A DNA stretch of 64,000 bases from Datisca glomerata (GCA_003255025.1 QANY01000291.1:930001-994000); one strand, 5' to 3'. Counted from the first letter of the stretch, positions 1 through 14,850 are shown. Numbers and translations: made by a program. Notes: generated from the sequence alone by a model not told the origin.

Positions 1-99
1 TGAATAAACTTTGAGTATTTGGTTTTTGGTTGTTTAAAGAAAATGAATAAACTTTGAATGTATCAGTACTCTAGTTGCTTCAAGTCTTGGTTATGTTGA

Positions 100-1845
<1,746 letters not shown>

Positions 1846-4139
1846 ATATTGTGGACGATGGCCCTCTAATTGCCCCTATATTTCTCAGGCAACGACCAAT
1901 CTAAAATTGCTGTAAATTTCAAGAGCAGCATGTCTAAGATGGAAAAGAGGTACAAGCGTTATTTGATCTTCTATGGTGAAACCAAACAAAATATCTCTGC
2001 TTCACATATTATATATATATCATCAGCAGTATCAGCATGAAACAGTGAGTCATACTCGAAAACTCAAGGCATCTATGACAGAAGAGCAAAGAGGAACTCG
2101 TAGTTTTTCTATTGTCTGTTCGATAAAGTATGTAAGAAAAATATGAGTAGAGGATCTAAGTCCCGGCTTTTATTTCTAGCGTGACGTTTTGTTTGTGGAG
2201 TATAGTTTAAAGCTCTCACAATTCTTTTATGTATGTGTATATTGGGTAAGATAACCCCTTTTGTTTGCAGAGCTGAGATATGATTAGAATGGAAGTTTTG
2301 ATATTTGATGCAATTGTTTGGAGTTAAACCTATTCATCCTATTTTTATGCAGTTTCACTCTTGCTCCTATGCTTTTGTTCTGAAGCAATGTAGACTTAGT
2401 TGAGACTTTTTTTTTTCTTTTGGCAAAATGTGTTCTTATTCCTCCTTTGTTTTGGTTCTCAATTTAGTCTCCGCAAGTATAAAGTTTAGTCTCCATAGGT
2501 TTTAAATCAAAACATCGAATAATTTTAAAAGGGTAATTGTAATCATGTCGTTCTGTATCTGTTAGCCTCAAACTTTGATTTGTGTATATCTTTGGTGAAT
2601 GATGCTAGAGTATTGAAGTACACGTAGATATTAACCATAGACGCTTGGATCATCAATAACACAAGCGGTTTTTTTACATGTTTTAAGTCTTGATTAAGAA
2701 AATTAAATTTACATTTTTATAATGTGAATTAGAGCAAACTTGGATGATTAAGTAACAGTAATGTAGCCTTTTATTAATTTCTTTTCGAAAGAATTAGGGT
2801 TGAATTCAAATTATACCTACAAACTACTTAGTTTTATCTATTGTCAATTTATTAATTTATACCAATGAATTTTAAATGAGTAACTTTACTAATGAATTTT
2901 CAAAATATGTAAATTTATTCCATTCAGTCTAATTTTTAACGTAAATGAGTAACTTTACTAATGAATTTTTCAAAATATGTAAATTTACTCTATTCAGTCT
3001 AATTTTTAACGATCATACATCGACCAAGTCTTGCTGTCTGATTTTTTTTTGTGATTTTGCAAATTTTATTCTGTGATTTCTCATCGGGATCACGCTCATC
3101 GATGATTGTGCAATTGCCGCTCCTCCATGAGCTTTTTATTGGACATCTTAATTTTGCCATTGTTATCTACTTCAGCATTTTCAGCTCCAAATTGGGTCTT
3201 AAGGAGATGAACCAGATGTTAGAAAAATGGAAATAATAAACTTACCTACTATTTCAAAGTTCATGAAGTAAAGTTACTCAAACTTCATAAGATACAATTT
3301 TCTATTCATTAAACGCACATACATCACCTAATGATCATAAACATTTCTGACAAATAAGCGGAACAATATATGGGAACCACTCGTACTTCAATTGTTTATT
3401 TTTTACAGTGTATTGATCACAATGAATCATGTAATGAAAGACAATTTCTGAAATTTGACGGCAATAATATGAATGTCGCTCGCAATAGTTGATACCTAGA
3501 CAGCTAGGTCTACTTTTATTTGTTCCTGATTGTTTATATGTCAACCATCACAGCCATTCTGACCGCAACACCTGACATTAAAAATGAGAGAAGGATAGTA
3601 ATGTATTTCATTTCTAGTCCTAAACTGATTTTGGAAATGGTTTTGTAAACTAAGTTTTCAGAAAAATAAAACCATGTTCGAATACTATATGATTTTGGAT
3701 TTTTTTAAAAATTATTTTGAACATTTTCTTGGATAATTCACCTTTCTAGAGAGATTTTAGATGGACTATTTAATTTTAATGAACGTAATTGCTTATGAAA
3801 ATGGAAAAAAGAGCAGGAAGAATAGATGAACTATAAAGAATGGAATAGTGAATGAGAATTCATATACCAATGCGAAAATTGTTTTATTTTCGATCCTCAC
3901 AAATTAGTAATTAATCATAAAAATGAAATTTTCACCATGACGCTAAACAAATTATCATATAATGCAAGAGAGTAATTTTTAGTACAAGATCCTTCACTAA
4001 TTTGTTCACAGGTACAAACAGATCTACTTCGTTTACAATCATCTGATAATGTAACCAATAATTTAAATTCCCGAAAGCTTCAAAATCGTTACCTGTGCAC
4101 AAATTATAATTCAATCTCCATAAATCAGAGTAAACGGAC
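1846..4139. other. Intergenic region between the convergent E2 and ASL genes
   Basis: It contains the 3' flanks of both genes (E2 from the left, ASL from the right) and AT-rich DNA. Apart from the 69-bp tandem duplication listed separately I see no gene or RNA. Confidence 0.6.
2874..3011. repeat. Two-copy tandem duplication, period about 69 bp
   Basis: The block beginning AATGAGTAACTTTACTAATG and ending CAGTCTAATTTTTAACG occurs twice in succession with only a few differences. It is non-coding. Confidence 0.8.
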
Positions 4140-7100
4140 TTATTGTTCAATATACAGTTTTGTAACCCAGTAGTCAAGTTGACTGGCGACACAATCTGAA
4201 CCTGTGGAACCATATGAGCAGAACTTATTAACTGCATTCTCGACTCCGAGGAACTCATAAACATCCTCCTCGAACGCAGAATTTATAATTGTCATCTCAT
4301 CCAGACTCAAGTCTTGAAGCTGGCAATTTTTCCCGACGCATATGGCGACAGCTTTGCCAACTATATCATGAGATGTTCTAAAAGGAACTCCCTGTAAAAA
4401 AAATATTTATATCAAAGAGTTAGAAGTGATTTTGGAAATCTGGACTTACTGAATTGATATCCAGCCGTAAACTCAATGATTCCTAACTTTGCCTTGAACC
4501 TTATGAGTGAAAATGTGTGATATTTGGAGCAAGCAGTGAACAACTCTTAGCTCTTGGCATCACTTCATATAGATTAGGGAAAATTCCTCCAATCTCCCGT
4601 CTAGTTATCTTATATGACACGGACCTCCTTATTTTAAGACTTGACAAATAAACCCAAGTTATTTTTTACACTAAAAGTTGTTGAAATAATTTTAATACTA
4701 GATTTACCCTTACTTTTTTTGGTCAATAGTGTTCTAAACCAAAACCATTTTCAGATTTTGAATTGCCGTATTCTCTTCTAAAACTATTTTCAGATTTTTA
4801 AAACCTTTTTTGAAGAAAATGGTCAAGGGTATTTTTGCTTTCATAAAGAAGTTAGAAACGAACGGTTTTCTAATTGAGTGGACCTCAGTGTCATTTTCCA
4901 AAGTACGGGAAAGTCTGTGTCGCTCAAGCAAACTAAAGGGAGGTTGGAGGATTTTTCCCTAGAAATTATTTATGGTGTAAAAGAATTTTTTTTTGCTGGA
5001 AGCGGGAATGTCCATATCGGCATTAGTTAGACAAGATCTTATCATTGACAATTTTGCGGATGAGTTCAACCGCCTCCCTCTGTGGTGGTATAAAAGAAAA
5101 GACTGGCCTTGGAAGAACATTTGAAGTATTGTTAAGTAGGAAACAGATTAACAAAAAAATTTAGTTAACCTAGTTCCTGTCTAGACCTACTTGCCAATAT
5201 TCGCTTCTAAAGAAGCTCAAAATTGATGAATAAGCTACAATTGAGACAGCAAATGGAAAAGGCAAAATCAATATTTGCAACTTGCCTTTTTCACAAGATA
5301 ATCGGCGAGTGTTGTGGCGTCGAGATGACCAGCTGGTAAAGCCTTTTGTATTCTCTCCTGATTGAACGTGATATTCTGTGCAAACTCAGCTGATACTTCT
5401 AGCATGCCCAGAATTGTCTTAACACTGTCAAATACAGGTTCTTTATCTTCCTGTCTCAACAATAAATAACTTCCCAATCAAAACTCCCAAGGATCCCGAA
5501 GAAAAAGAATTTAAACTGTTAAACTAATCAAGATATGCAAATATTAATGAAATTGCATGTATACAAGAGAGAATGAGAAATAGAATTTAATAGGCAAACA
5601 TGTATAACTATATAGGTAAACTCAACTTCCATTATGAGCCTGCAGATGCACTGATTATTTCATTTTACTAATAATGGTGAAAAATTCTCATAATCAACTA
5701 AAAATATGCAAGATTCTACCTGCAAATCACGATTGTAAGCAAGAGGCAGTCCTTTGCACAATGTGAGAACAGTGACCAAGTCTCCAACAACTCTAGCAGA
5801 TTTTCCGCGAACAAGTTCCATTGGGTCTGGATTTTTCTTCTGAGGCATTATGCTACTTCCAGTTGAGACAGAATCATTTGGTGTGATAAATCCAAACTCC
5901 TCAGATGCCCACAATACCCATTCTTCACCTAGCCGAGAAAGATGAATGGCCGTGATAGAATTAGCAGAAAGGAACTCCAAAGCAAAATCTCGGTCGGAAA
6001 CTGCATCGATACTGTATAAGATCGTGAAACATTATAATTATATAATGAAGGTATGAAGACAAGGGAAACACACAAGCAAACAGGAGGTAACATTTACTGG
6101 ATGCAGAAGAAAATAAACAAAAAAATGTTATCAAGTCCTTGGGGGCAAAGCCAAAGCATAGGCGCATACCTGTTTCTCATTGGAGCTGTGAACTTTAAAG
6201 CATTAGATGTCATAAACCGATCAATTGGAAGACCAGTGCCAGCCAATGCACATGCCCCTAATGGACAAAAATTAAGTCTAACTCTGCAATCTGATAAACG
6301 TCCAGCATCTCGTTCCAACTAAAGACAAAATTATGACCATAATCAATTATTTTATAGCCTTCAAAAAGGACAAAATTATGACCACAATCAATTATCTTAT
6401 AGCCTTCAAAAAGGAAGTTGAGTGCTTTAATCCTAATAAAAGACTCGTTCCTTAAGCAAATGAAAAGTACTTCCTAATAAAAAGATCAAGAAGCACCACT
6501 GAATGACAACTCTTAACCATTTTTATTATTCCAAAATAGAGGTAATCAACTTTGGTGAACTACATAAGTAAAGACAAACCTGCTCAACAAATGCTAAGAG
6601 AAGATGCGGGAGAAGAACAGGTTGCGCTCTTTGTAAATGTGTATAACCAGGAACAATAAGACCTTTGTTTTTCAGGGCCAAAGTTACCAACGCAACTTGA
6701 AGATGGTTAATACGTTCCAGTATTGCATCTATGGCATCACGGCACCATAATCGGAAATCTGTCAAAACTTGGTCATTGCGGCTTCGAGCAGTGTGAAGCT
6801 TTTTTGCAGGTTCACCAATCAAATCAGTAAGTGCAGCTTCGATGTTCATGTGAACATCCTCCCTATCAGTTCTCCAGGCAAAGTCACCGTTCTCAATGCG
6901 TCTCTCAATCTCAGAAAGGCCTTTGAAAATACTGTCCCGGTCACTGATACTCATGAGCCCCTACAGTTAACAGGTTTAGCATAAATTTAATGACCAAAAT
7001 GGAAGATTCATGGTATATGTTAAGTTACAATGCTTGGAATTCAAACTCCTAGAATGAGAATTGATTGAACTTGCACTGCCATGCAGCATACGCTACTAAA

Positions 7101-7882
7101 TAACTGATTAACTGTATGATACAGAGATCATAGGTAGCAGTTTTCATTACGCTTCATGACTTCAGCTGTTAATATGTAACTAAAGTACTGAAACTTCTAC
7201 GGATAATTGTAATACCCGTCCAAAACTTTGAATTTAGACATATGACTGAGTCAATTAGACTATCTGAAAAACTAGCCATTAAAAATAATCTAAAGAAGAA
7301 GATAAAGATATTTAATTTCCCAAAGTCAAAGCCATAAAGTAATAAACCCAGCTTCCACAAATCAAATTTCACCAACATTAGTAAATTTAATCACTATCTG
7401 GGACATTTCCTTTCTACGAAACTTTTAGGTCTTAAAAAAAATTATTCATGCACTACCAAAAGAAAAATAAACAAATTATAAGTGTCAAGTGAAAAAAGGA
7501 CCTGTGCTGCGAGCATAGATGCATGCGCCTTGCTCCCCATAATATCGTGCTTATAAAGCTCCTTATCATAGGAGATCGACTCAGTGAAGCGTTCCACCGC
7601 ATCAGTGACGCTTTCCTCAAAACGACCACCCCAGAGTTTAGCCTCCTTGGCATTGCGGATATCGGCAGGCAAAGAATCGGGCTGTGGCGGTGTCGAATCG
7701 GCAATCTTCAAGGCGGACAAAACCTCGGGCCTCCGCATAGTAAAGTGAGTGAAAGGAAGAAATGATCGAGAAGGACGATGACCAGAGCGGTTAGACGCGG
7801 ACGACGAAGCTGCAGACGAGAGTATGGACGACGTGGTGGAGCTGGAAGAGTGGAAGGCCATCGCTTCCATATTGGATGGCAA
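4140..7882 (-). CDS. ASL: Argininosuccinate lyase, chloroplast type, complete, 6 exons
   Basis: It cleaves argininosuccinate to arginine and fumarate, the last step of arginine synthesis, normally in plastids. Exons on the minus strand: 7882-7502, 6960-6580, 6318-6170, 6011-5720, 5450-5286 and 4391-4140 (stop TAA 4142-4140), totalling 539 aa; plant ASLs are about 515-540. The first ~75 residues are Ser-rich and basic, as in a transit peptide. The mature part starts near [20 protein letters not shown]. Family motifs are intact: [20 protein letters not shown] and the fumarase/ASL signature [15 protein letters not shown] 7870 (MEAMAFHS) is an alternative start 12 bases downstream. Exon 5 ends AAG followed by GCAAGT and intron 5 ends TTTACAG, so that intron is GC-AG. 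Phases join at every junction and no stop interrupts the frame, so it looks functional. Confidence 0.96.
4577..4959. mobile_element. MITE with ~50-bp terminal inverted repeats, inside ASL intron 5
   Basis: The left end reads GGGAAAATTCCTCCAATCTC and the right end, reversed, reads GGGAAAAATCCTCCAACCTC. Similarity continues inward past a GACACGGAC/GACACAGAC match. TA flanks both ends (4575-4576 and 4960-4961), as for a TA target duplication. It has no coding capacity. Related ends occur in introns of the acyl-activating enzyme gene (about 29.4 and 30.1 kb). Confidence 0.75.
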
Positions 7883-9003
7883 AGTGAGAGTGAGGTTGCT
7901 GGAGCCTGGAGGTGTAGGAGTCAGATGTTAGGGCATGTTTACTAATAGTCTGTTTGGAACACTGTTTGTGACAAAAATGATTTCAAATCTATGGAAGAAA
8001 ATAAAATGAAATGATTTTAAATTTAATGTGTTGTATAAAATAAAATATATTTAAAAAATAAAATCTAAAATAATTTTAAAAAATTAGAAAAGAGCATAAA
8101 ATTTACAGTTATGTACTTAAGTTGTAGCTATCTATTTTTTTAAACTTTTTTTAGATTATGGTAAAAAAGTAATTTAAGGTTTTAAGTAAATAAAGATGTT
8201 AAATCGTTCTATTTTTTAGAGAAAAATGTCTGCAAATAAGATTTGAAATCTTTTTTATTTAAAATCCTGTAATGTTTAATACTTTGAGAAATGATTTTAA
8301 TTCTAAAATAATTTGAAATCTTATCAAATCATGAAGTTTTAAAAGGAGTATAAGTTAGAAAGGTAAAGAAAGAGTTAAAAATGATTTATATTTTTTATTG
8401 ATGAATAATTTTAATTTATTTATTTGATAATGAATTCCTAAACAAAGTAATGATTCACATTTCATACAACATAAATAATAACTCTAAAACACTTCCAATA
8501 AATGTCAATATATAATTAATATCTTAAAAACAAAAAACATAGAAATCAAGAGTAGCAATTATTTCAAAGAGAAATTGGGTGAAAGAAGAAAGAAAAAGTA
8601 AATCAGAAAAACGATTCCCCCATACTTCTCCACCTCATTGCATTCGCAAAACGCACAGCTCTATGGAAGATCAATATGGGTATTAATATTATTAGCTTTC
8701 CTCTGCTAGTTGCTAAAAAGACAATCCCGATCCTAGCACAGAAAGCATATGTTCAAAAAATCAGCGTTAACAAGCAGTAAATCAGCCCCAAAAAATCAAT
8801 AAATCAGCCCCAAAAATCACATATTTCAAAATACCTGAATCTTGGGCAAACAAATGAAGGAACGAAGAAGATGGACGAAGAACTAACCTAGCCAAAGGGA
8901 GAAAAACCACTGCCAGAAGAGCAGCCCGTGTGAGTAAGGTAGAGGATGAAAATGAAGTCTGAACACAATGAACTAGGGTTTCTCGTGATGAAGAAGGATA
9001 GAG
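7883..9003. other. ASL 5' flank and AT-rich sequence up to the Mutator-like element
   Basis: This is the presumed ASL promoter/5'UTR (minus strand), then about 600 bases of very AT-rich DNA. Near 8996-8840 the minus strand reads like a leader (GAAACCCTAGTTCATTG, then a possible CAG|GTATTT donor at about 8836). That could be an upstream non-coding exon, but no splice partner is proven. Confidence 0.4.
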
Positions 9004-9012
9004 GAGGAAAAT
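9004..9012. repeat. Left 9-bp target-site duplication of the Mutator-like element
   Basis: GAGGAAAAT lies directly before the terminal GGGTTTTTT. The right copy is GAAGAAAAT (18397-18405), 8 of 9 identical; 9-bp duplications are typical of Mutator elements. Confidence 0.75.
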
Positions 9013-9509
9013 GGGTTTTTTTTATAAAATTCTAACTCGTACGCTAACCATTTTACAGAAATCAAGTTATACACTAATTTTTGTTTATCTGACCCTTGAT
9101 TCACTTTACCTTCATTTTTTCACTTTTTTTTTCTCCATTACCCTTCTTACAAGTTGTTCAATCAAATGTCATGGTCTACTCACTTAACACTCGAAACCTC
9201 CCTACCCACCTCATTTTTTCTTCTTCGTTTTTCATTTTTTCTACTTTGTCTTCGTTTTTTTCTTCATTTTCCTCTTCGTTTTCTTCTTCATCTTCTTCTT
9301 CGTCTTCTTCCTGCAACATCAAAATATCGTTAGTTCTTCTCTCTGAAACATGCATGAGTTTTGTTTTCTTCTTTTCTAAAAATTTTGAATTTTCATGAGT
9401 TTTTCATGTTCATGAGTTTTCTCAAAATATTTATTTATTTTCTTCTTTCTGGAACGTTGTTTAAAGTTCATTTATCGTGCGTGATCACTACAAGATGATA
9501 GTGCAATGT

Positions 9510-9956
9510 AAACGAGGTCTACACGAGTATTACACGAGCCTCGTGTAGACTACACGCAGAGTGCACGATCCTTATGTAGAACTCGTGTACATTACATGAG
9601 TCATCGTGTAGGGCATCAAGAACTTCTTCAGCAGTTCACGAGCATCGTGTAGCATCTATTACACTACACGAAGACTACACGTTCATCGTGTAATGTACAG
9701 GGATGACCACATGATGATTGTGTACTCCTCGTGTACACTACACGATCCTCGTGTGATCCTTGTGTACACTACACGATCATGGTGTAGTCATCGTGCACAC
9801 TACATGATGGAAGCACACTTCCATCGTGTAGCACGAGTGTACTACACGACCATCGTGTAGTACACTCGTGTACACTACAAAATCATCGTGTAGTCATCGC
9901 GTAAGACCTATTACAGTACACGATGACTACATGACGGCTGCACGACCATCATGTAA
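9510..9956. repeat. Palindromic repeat array A (TACACGA/TCGTGTA family)
   Basis: Dense alternation of TACACGA and its complement TCGTGTA, e.g. CTACACGACCATCGTGTAG, between the left terminus and the transposase start. Units are more irregular in length here than in arrays C-E. No ORF of interest. Confidence 0.9.
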
Positions 9957-10016
9957 TATTCAATTTCATTATATATTCTTCTCGTACTGATTTCCTTCAT
10001 TGATGTATATACAGAT

Positions 10017-12660
10017 ATGTCTGAAGCTCGAATTTTTGTGAAAATGGTACAACATGGTCTTTTAGTGGAGAGAAGACCAAATTATTGGAGATATCAACTA
10101 ATTGCGGGTATATCGCATGAAGAACTCCAAATACACCCCTCAAAGTATGATATGTCCATCAAATTTTTTTATAGAAGCCATGCCTCCAGCCCTCCTGCTA
10201 AAATTTTAAAAGATATAGATTTATAGTTCTTTATTAAAGATAATGGATCAGAATCACTTCGAACCCCATTATTTGTAAGTACCAAGCTTAAATTTTTTTC
10301 ATTTCAAAGCTCGGTTCTTGAAACCATAATTTCACAACAACCTCAAATTCCTGAAACTATAGGGTTATACCAAAGTTGGGTTCCTCAAACATAAATGTCA
10401 AGACGACATCTACATGAAATCATTTCTCACTTTGAGGGTGTTGATCATTTTGAAAGGAACTATCATCATGATGATGTTTTTTATCATGACGAGAATGATG
10501 TTTTCAAGGATGAGGATGTTGATGTTGATGGTGATGATGATGATGATTTTCATCAGGGGGTGTATGGTGATGCAAACAGTGGAGATGATCATGATGAAGC
10601 CATCAGCGGAGACGACTATACAATAATTCCAGACTTGGATACTGGTGGTGAACCCGATACCACTTGTCCATCGCCATCACAACCTGATTTGAATGAACAA
10701 TATCCTGGGTCTAGTGAGCAACGAGCTGATTTGAATCAGCTTGTAACATACACAATAAATATGGATGATTTGTACAATGATAAAGTTGAGCTCCTTAAGT
10801 TACTCGTATGTCCAGAGAAATTTGACTTTTGGATTTTCAAGTCAGCCCAGCCAGCAGTGGTGCTTGTATATGTTGAGAAAACATGCCAATGGAGGTTACG
10901 GGCCATGAAATTGAAAAATTGTTCATACTTTAAAGTTACAAAGTTCATCGCTACACATACATGCACATTTGAAGTATTGAGACATGAACATCATTAGGCT
11001 ACATTTTCATTCATTGATCATTTTATAAGGTCCGAATACACGGGTGTGAGACTTATATATAGGCCAACAGACATAATTGAAGATGTTCGGCTTGATTTCG
11101 GTCTTAAGATAAGTTACCATAAGGCATAGAGGGCTAGAGAATATGCTTTGGAATTACTTTAAAGGTCGCCTGAAGACAACTATAGGATGCTCCCAGCATA
11201 TTATCACATGTTAGAATAAAAAAATACGGGTACTTATTTTTTATTTTGCCATCATAATGTCTACACGATCCTCGTGTAGACATCGTGTATACTACACGAT
11301 GGGTACATAGATCTCATGTAGTCATTGTGTTGTCTGCATGATGCCTACACTGATCGTGTGTAGTCTACATGATGGTTACACGGACCTCGTGTATGCATCA
11401 TGTACACTATGTACTCTACCAGTTTTAATACAACAATATTAAATATTTTTAAGAAACAACAACACACATAGAGACCGATGAGTAGGATCATTTTAAATAT
11501 TTTTTCATGGCTCTTGGACCCTCTGTTCATGGATTTTCAGTTGTATATGGCCTCTCATGGCTGTTGATGCAATCGCCTTAAAAGCTAAATACAAATGGAT
11601 ATTATTTGTTGCAACAATAAATGATGAGAACAACCAAGTATATCCCATTACATTTGGAATTGCAGATTCAGAAAATAATGATTCATGGGAATGGTTCTTC
11701 TGTAATCACGATGTAATCGGTGATCCAAAAGACTTGGTGTTTTTATCTGGCAAGCATACAAGTATACTAAATGACGTACACGTTGTCTTTCCCAATGCAC
11801 TTCATGGAGCTTGCATCTTTCATATGGGCCAAATTTTCAAATCAATTTATAAAAAGGAAGATGCGGTCGCATTATTTTGAAAACAGCAAAGGAATACTGT
11901 CGATCAGAATTTGATCGGCTGATGACTCATTTTACAGATGCATTTCCAGAAATCTCACAATACGTGTCGATGGGGGGAGTTGAGAGGTGGGCACGTTCCC
12001 TTTTTTATGGAAGGCGATACAATATAATGACTACAAACATCGTGAAATGTTTGAATAAGATTTTGAAGGATGCTAGAAAGCTTATCATTACATGCCTTAT
12101 AAAACATATCAGCGACATGTTACAATGGTGGTTTTATGAACGACGGATGGTTGCATGTCAAGTCACCTCACAGATGATAGATTGGGTTGAGACTGAGCTT
12201 AAAAAGAAACATCGTGCATCACGATCACTATCATTGTTTCCTTCTGATATCCACGAGTTTCATGTCATGGGTAAGGGTAGGGAAGCAGTGGTAAACTTGC
12301 ATCTTAAGACTTGTACGTGCTGAGAATTTGATCTTGATCAAATTCCATGCAAGCATGCGTTGGCTGCATGTCGACAACACAATATTTATGCACACAATAT
12401 GTGTTCGAGGTTCTATAAAAATGAGGCTCTAATTACTGTGTATGCAAAAACAATACATGCTATCAGAGATCAAGCATATTGGGTCATCAGCCAGGAGGTT
12501 CATGAAAATGTATTATTGCCACATATAATAAGGCGGCAAAGTGGCAGACTTAAGACAAAGAGAACTCCATCTAGATGTGAGAAAGTAGTGAGAAGAAAGT
12601 GCAAACGTTGTGGGCAAATTGGTCACAACTGACAAACGTGCATAAATTCAATTCTTCTAT
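10017..12660 (+). pseudogene. MuDR-type (MULE) transposase relic
   Basis: The N-terminal pieces are 10017-10226 and 10395-10997, with an Asp/His-rich stretch then a MuDR-type domain (FDFWIFKSAQP, CQWRLRAMKL, CSYFKVTKF, HTCTFEVL). After stops and repeat array B, the MULE DDE domain runs 11557-12323: AVDAIALKAKYKWILFVAT, DSENNDSWEWF, FPNALHGACIFHMGQ, ERWARSLFYGRRYNIMTTN. A SWIM zinc finger follows (CTC, then PCKHALAAC, 12310-12375), then a zinc knuckle (KCKRCGQIGHN, 12600-12630). Defects: stops after 10997 and in between, a frameshift near 11878, TGA at 12321 inside the SWIM motif and TGA inside the knuckle. The second catalytic Asp, usually in S-D-(R/K)-H, is Gly (LSGKHTSI). The open pieces were chosen by homology; splicing is not resolved. 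Confidence 0.88.
11258..11412. repeat. Palindromic repeat array B
   Basis: CTACACGATCCTCGTGTAG-type units lie between the MuDR domain and the DDE domain of the transposase, probably in a former intron or inserted in the gene. Confidence 0.85.
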
Positions 12661-12781
12661 CTCAACGGGATGATCAAGCCACTTAAATATAAATAATGAC
12701 ATTTGTAGACTTAAATTAAATATTAATATAGAAATATACTTGTGTTTGTTATTAAATAATGTCATAAAATTTAATTAACCT

Positions 12782-13130
12782 ATAGGAAGCCTACACGATG
12801 CCCTTGAAGTCATCGGGTAGGCTACATGAACACTACACGATGACCGTGAAGTCATCATGTAGGCTACGCGAAGCCTGCACGATATCCGTGAAGTCATCTG
12901 TAGGCTACATGAAGCCTACACAATGCCCGTGAAGTTATCATGTAGGCTACATGGACACTACAATATGACCGTGAAGTCATCGTGTAGCCTACACAAAGCC
13001 TACATGATGCCCATAAAGTTATCGTGTAGGCTACACGAAGCTAACACGATACCCGTGAAGCCATCATGTAGGCTACATGAACACTACATGATACCCGTCA
13101 AGTCATCGTGTAGGCTACATGAAGCCTACA
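12782..13130. repeat. Palindromic repeat array C, 42-bp period, about 8 units
   Basis: Each unit runs GAAGCCTACACGATG, CCCGTGAAGT, CATCGTGTAGGCTACAC (42 bases). The outer parts pair as a 12-bp stem (GCCTACACGATG with CATCGTGTAGGC) around a short loop. Because 42 is divisible by three, one frame reads as a 14-residue repeat, which is an accident of the period. It lies just after the transposase. Confidence 0.93.
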
Positions 13131-13989
13131 CTAAACATATAGTCGCCAAAAGCATTCAACAACGTATAAGAAAATCGGGCATTAAAAATACAAGTTATAA
13201 AAATCCATAATTCGCAATTTGAGGGTGTATGAAAATAAAAAATTTGTTAAGAAAAATATGGTTCTGAATTCTTAAGCTTAAAAAATCCATAAAAATCAAT
13301 AAAATATATCCAAATTATTTCAGTACAACTATGCCACATGCAAATAACTCAATTGCAATTCATCTTCGATATTCTGGCATTTTTTGTTGAGTTATTTCTT
13401 AAAGGTTCTTCCCATATGCGAGTGTTTCGACAAACTTAAAGGTGAATACCCCACAATCACCTACAAAACACATGAAATGTAAAAACATAATTAAATAATA
13501 TGTATGAAATTTTAAGTGGACTTTCAAAAAAATGTATATTTCACTTACTCATTCTCTTGTTGTGGACACTTCATGATCTCATATTTCCACTCATCTTTGG
13601 GTTTAACCTCCTTTTTTCTCTCATAAATGTTCATCATTTGAAGCAGCCGAAGGACAATCTTCATAAAAGGTTTCATTATTTCAATGTACAAGGAGCGTTG
13701 ATATAGTGCGTTCATGGAGCTATAAATACGAATACACTGGCCATTCAAATCAAGCTCAACCGTAATCCAATGACTGTAGTTCACGTTCATTGAAAAGATA
13801 ACATTACCAGACTGTTCCCAGCTTCTTCCAAAATTTATCTGCAAGCGGAGGACCTGGTAACAGAGCAAATCATCAATGTCAAGATCTCAGCACGCGAGTT
13901 CTTGCTCAAACTCTTCCATTCAGGCGGACAAGTTCCCATGTAATATCACGGGAAAAAATTTAAATCCCTAGTGTTAATAAAAATGGTCA

Positions 13990-14300
13990 TGAAGTCTACA
14001 CGAGACCTTCCACGACACCTTGTGTAGACTACATGAAGTCTACACAAGACCCGTGAAGACCTCGTGTAGACTTTTTGTAGTCTCAGGCTTCGTGTAGCCT
14101 TCATGTAGTCTACACGAGGTAACGTGAAGGTCTCACATAGATTTCATGTAGTCTCGGGCCTTGTATAGACTTCCTGTAGTCTCGGGCCTTGTATAGACTT
14201 CATGTAGTCTATATGAGGTAACGTGAAGGCCTCGTGTAGACTTTATGTAGTCTACGCAAGACAATGTGAAGGCCACGTGTAGACTACATGAAGTCTTCAT
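13990..14300. repeat. Palindromic repeat array D, 42-bp period
   Basis: Units of the form GAAGTCTACACAAGACC, CGTGAAGAC, CTCGTGTAGACTACAT (42 bases) have the same architecture as array C but a different core (GTCTACACGAG/CTCGTGTAGAC). The array sits within the span of the Ulp1 gene relic. Confidence 0.9.
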
Positions 14301-14635
14301 TAAGTTAAAAAACAAATCTTACTTACTTATAGAATTAAATCCCCAATACTGATTCCGATATGGGGGTTGTAGTCTTACAAATTCCCCCTCATGAGCTCCA
14401 GGTATACACCGAGATACAATATAATAAAGATTGGTTAAGATATTTATATTATTTTAAATACCACATTAGAAAAAGTTTATAAATAACTTCTTACATCTGA
14501 CTCAACCTATGCATAAGGTGAAGAGACTTATTTTTTGAACCAAGTAACGGCAACGGTGCAAAATCCAATGTCTACTTTATCGTTCCTGTACAATGTAATT
14601 ATAGATCAAAATTAGGTACATGATTGGTTTCGTAC

Positions 14636-14850
14636 ATGGTGATTACACGATGTTAGTGTAACCATCGTGTATACTATACGATGGCTACACGAGATCAGTG
14701 TAACCATCATGTGTACTACACGATAACTACACGAAGTTAGTGTAACCATTGGGTATACTACATGATGGATACACGAGGTCAATGTAACCATCGTGTATAC
14801 TACACAACGGCTACATGAACTCAGTGTAACCATCCTGTATGAGAATAAGA
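14636..14850. repeat. Palindromic repeat array E, 42-bp period, about 5 units
   Basis: Units of the form GATGGCTACACGAGATCAGT, GTAACCATCGTGTATACTAC, AC (42 bases). The stem halves are GATGGCTACAC and GTGTAACCATC. The variant differs from arrays C and D. Confidence 0.9.

Noticed and set aside
7442..7501. ASL exon 1 extending past the CAG at 7502 into VLFSLDTYN
   Set aside because: The conserved protein continues [10 protein letters not shown] from exon 2 and GTCC is an acceptable donor; the extension is intron read-through.
10395..10997. Independent gene for an Asp/His-rich acidic protein
   Set aside because: The C-terminal half is the MuDR N-terminal domain, so it is part of the transposase relic.
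12782..13130. CRISPR-like array of regularly spaced palindromic repeats
   Set aside because: The context is a plant transposon, the units abut without unique spacers, and no cas genes exist; it is a 42-bp minisatellite.
12923..13210. Open frame encoding a 14-residue repeat protein
   Set aside because: The unit length of 42 is divisible by three, so an open frame follows automatically; other arrays do the same in random frames.
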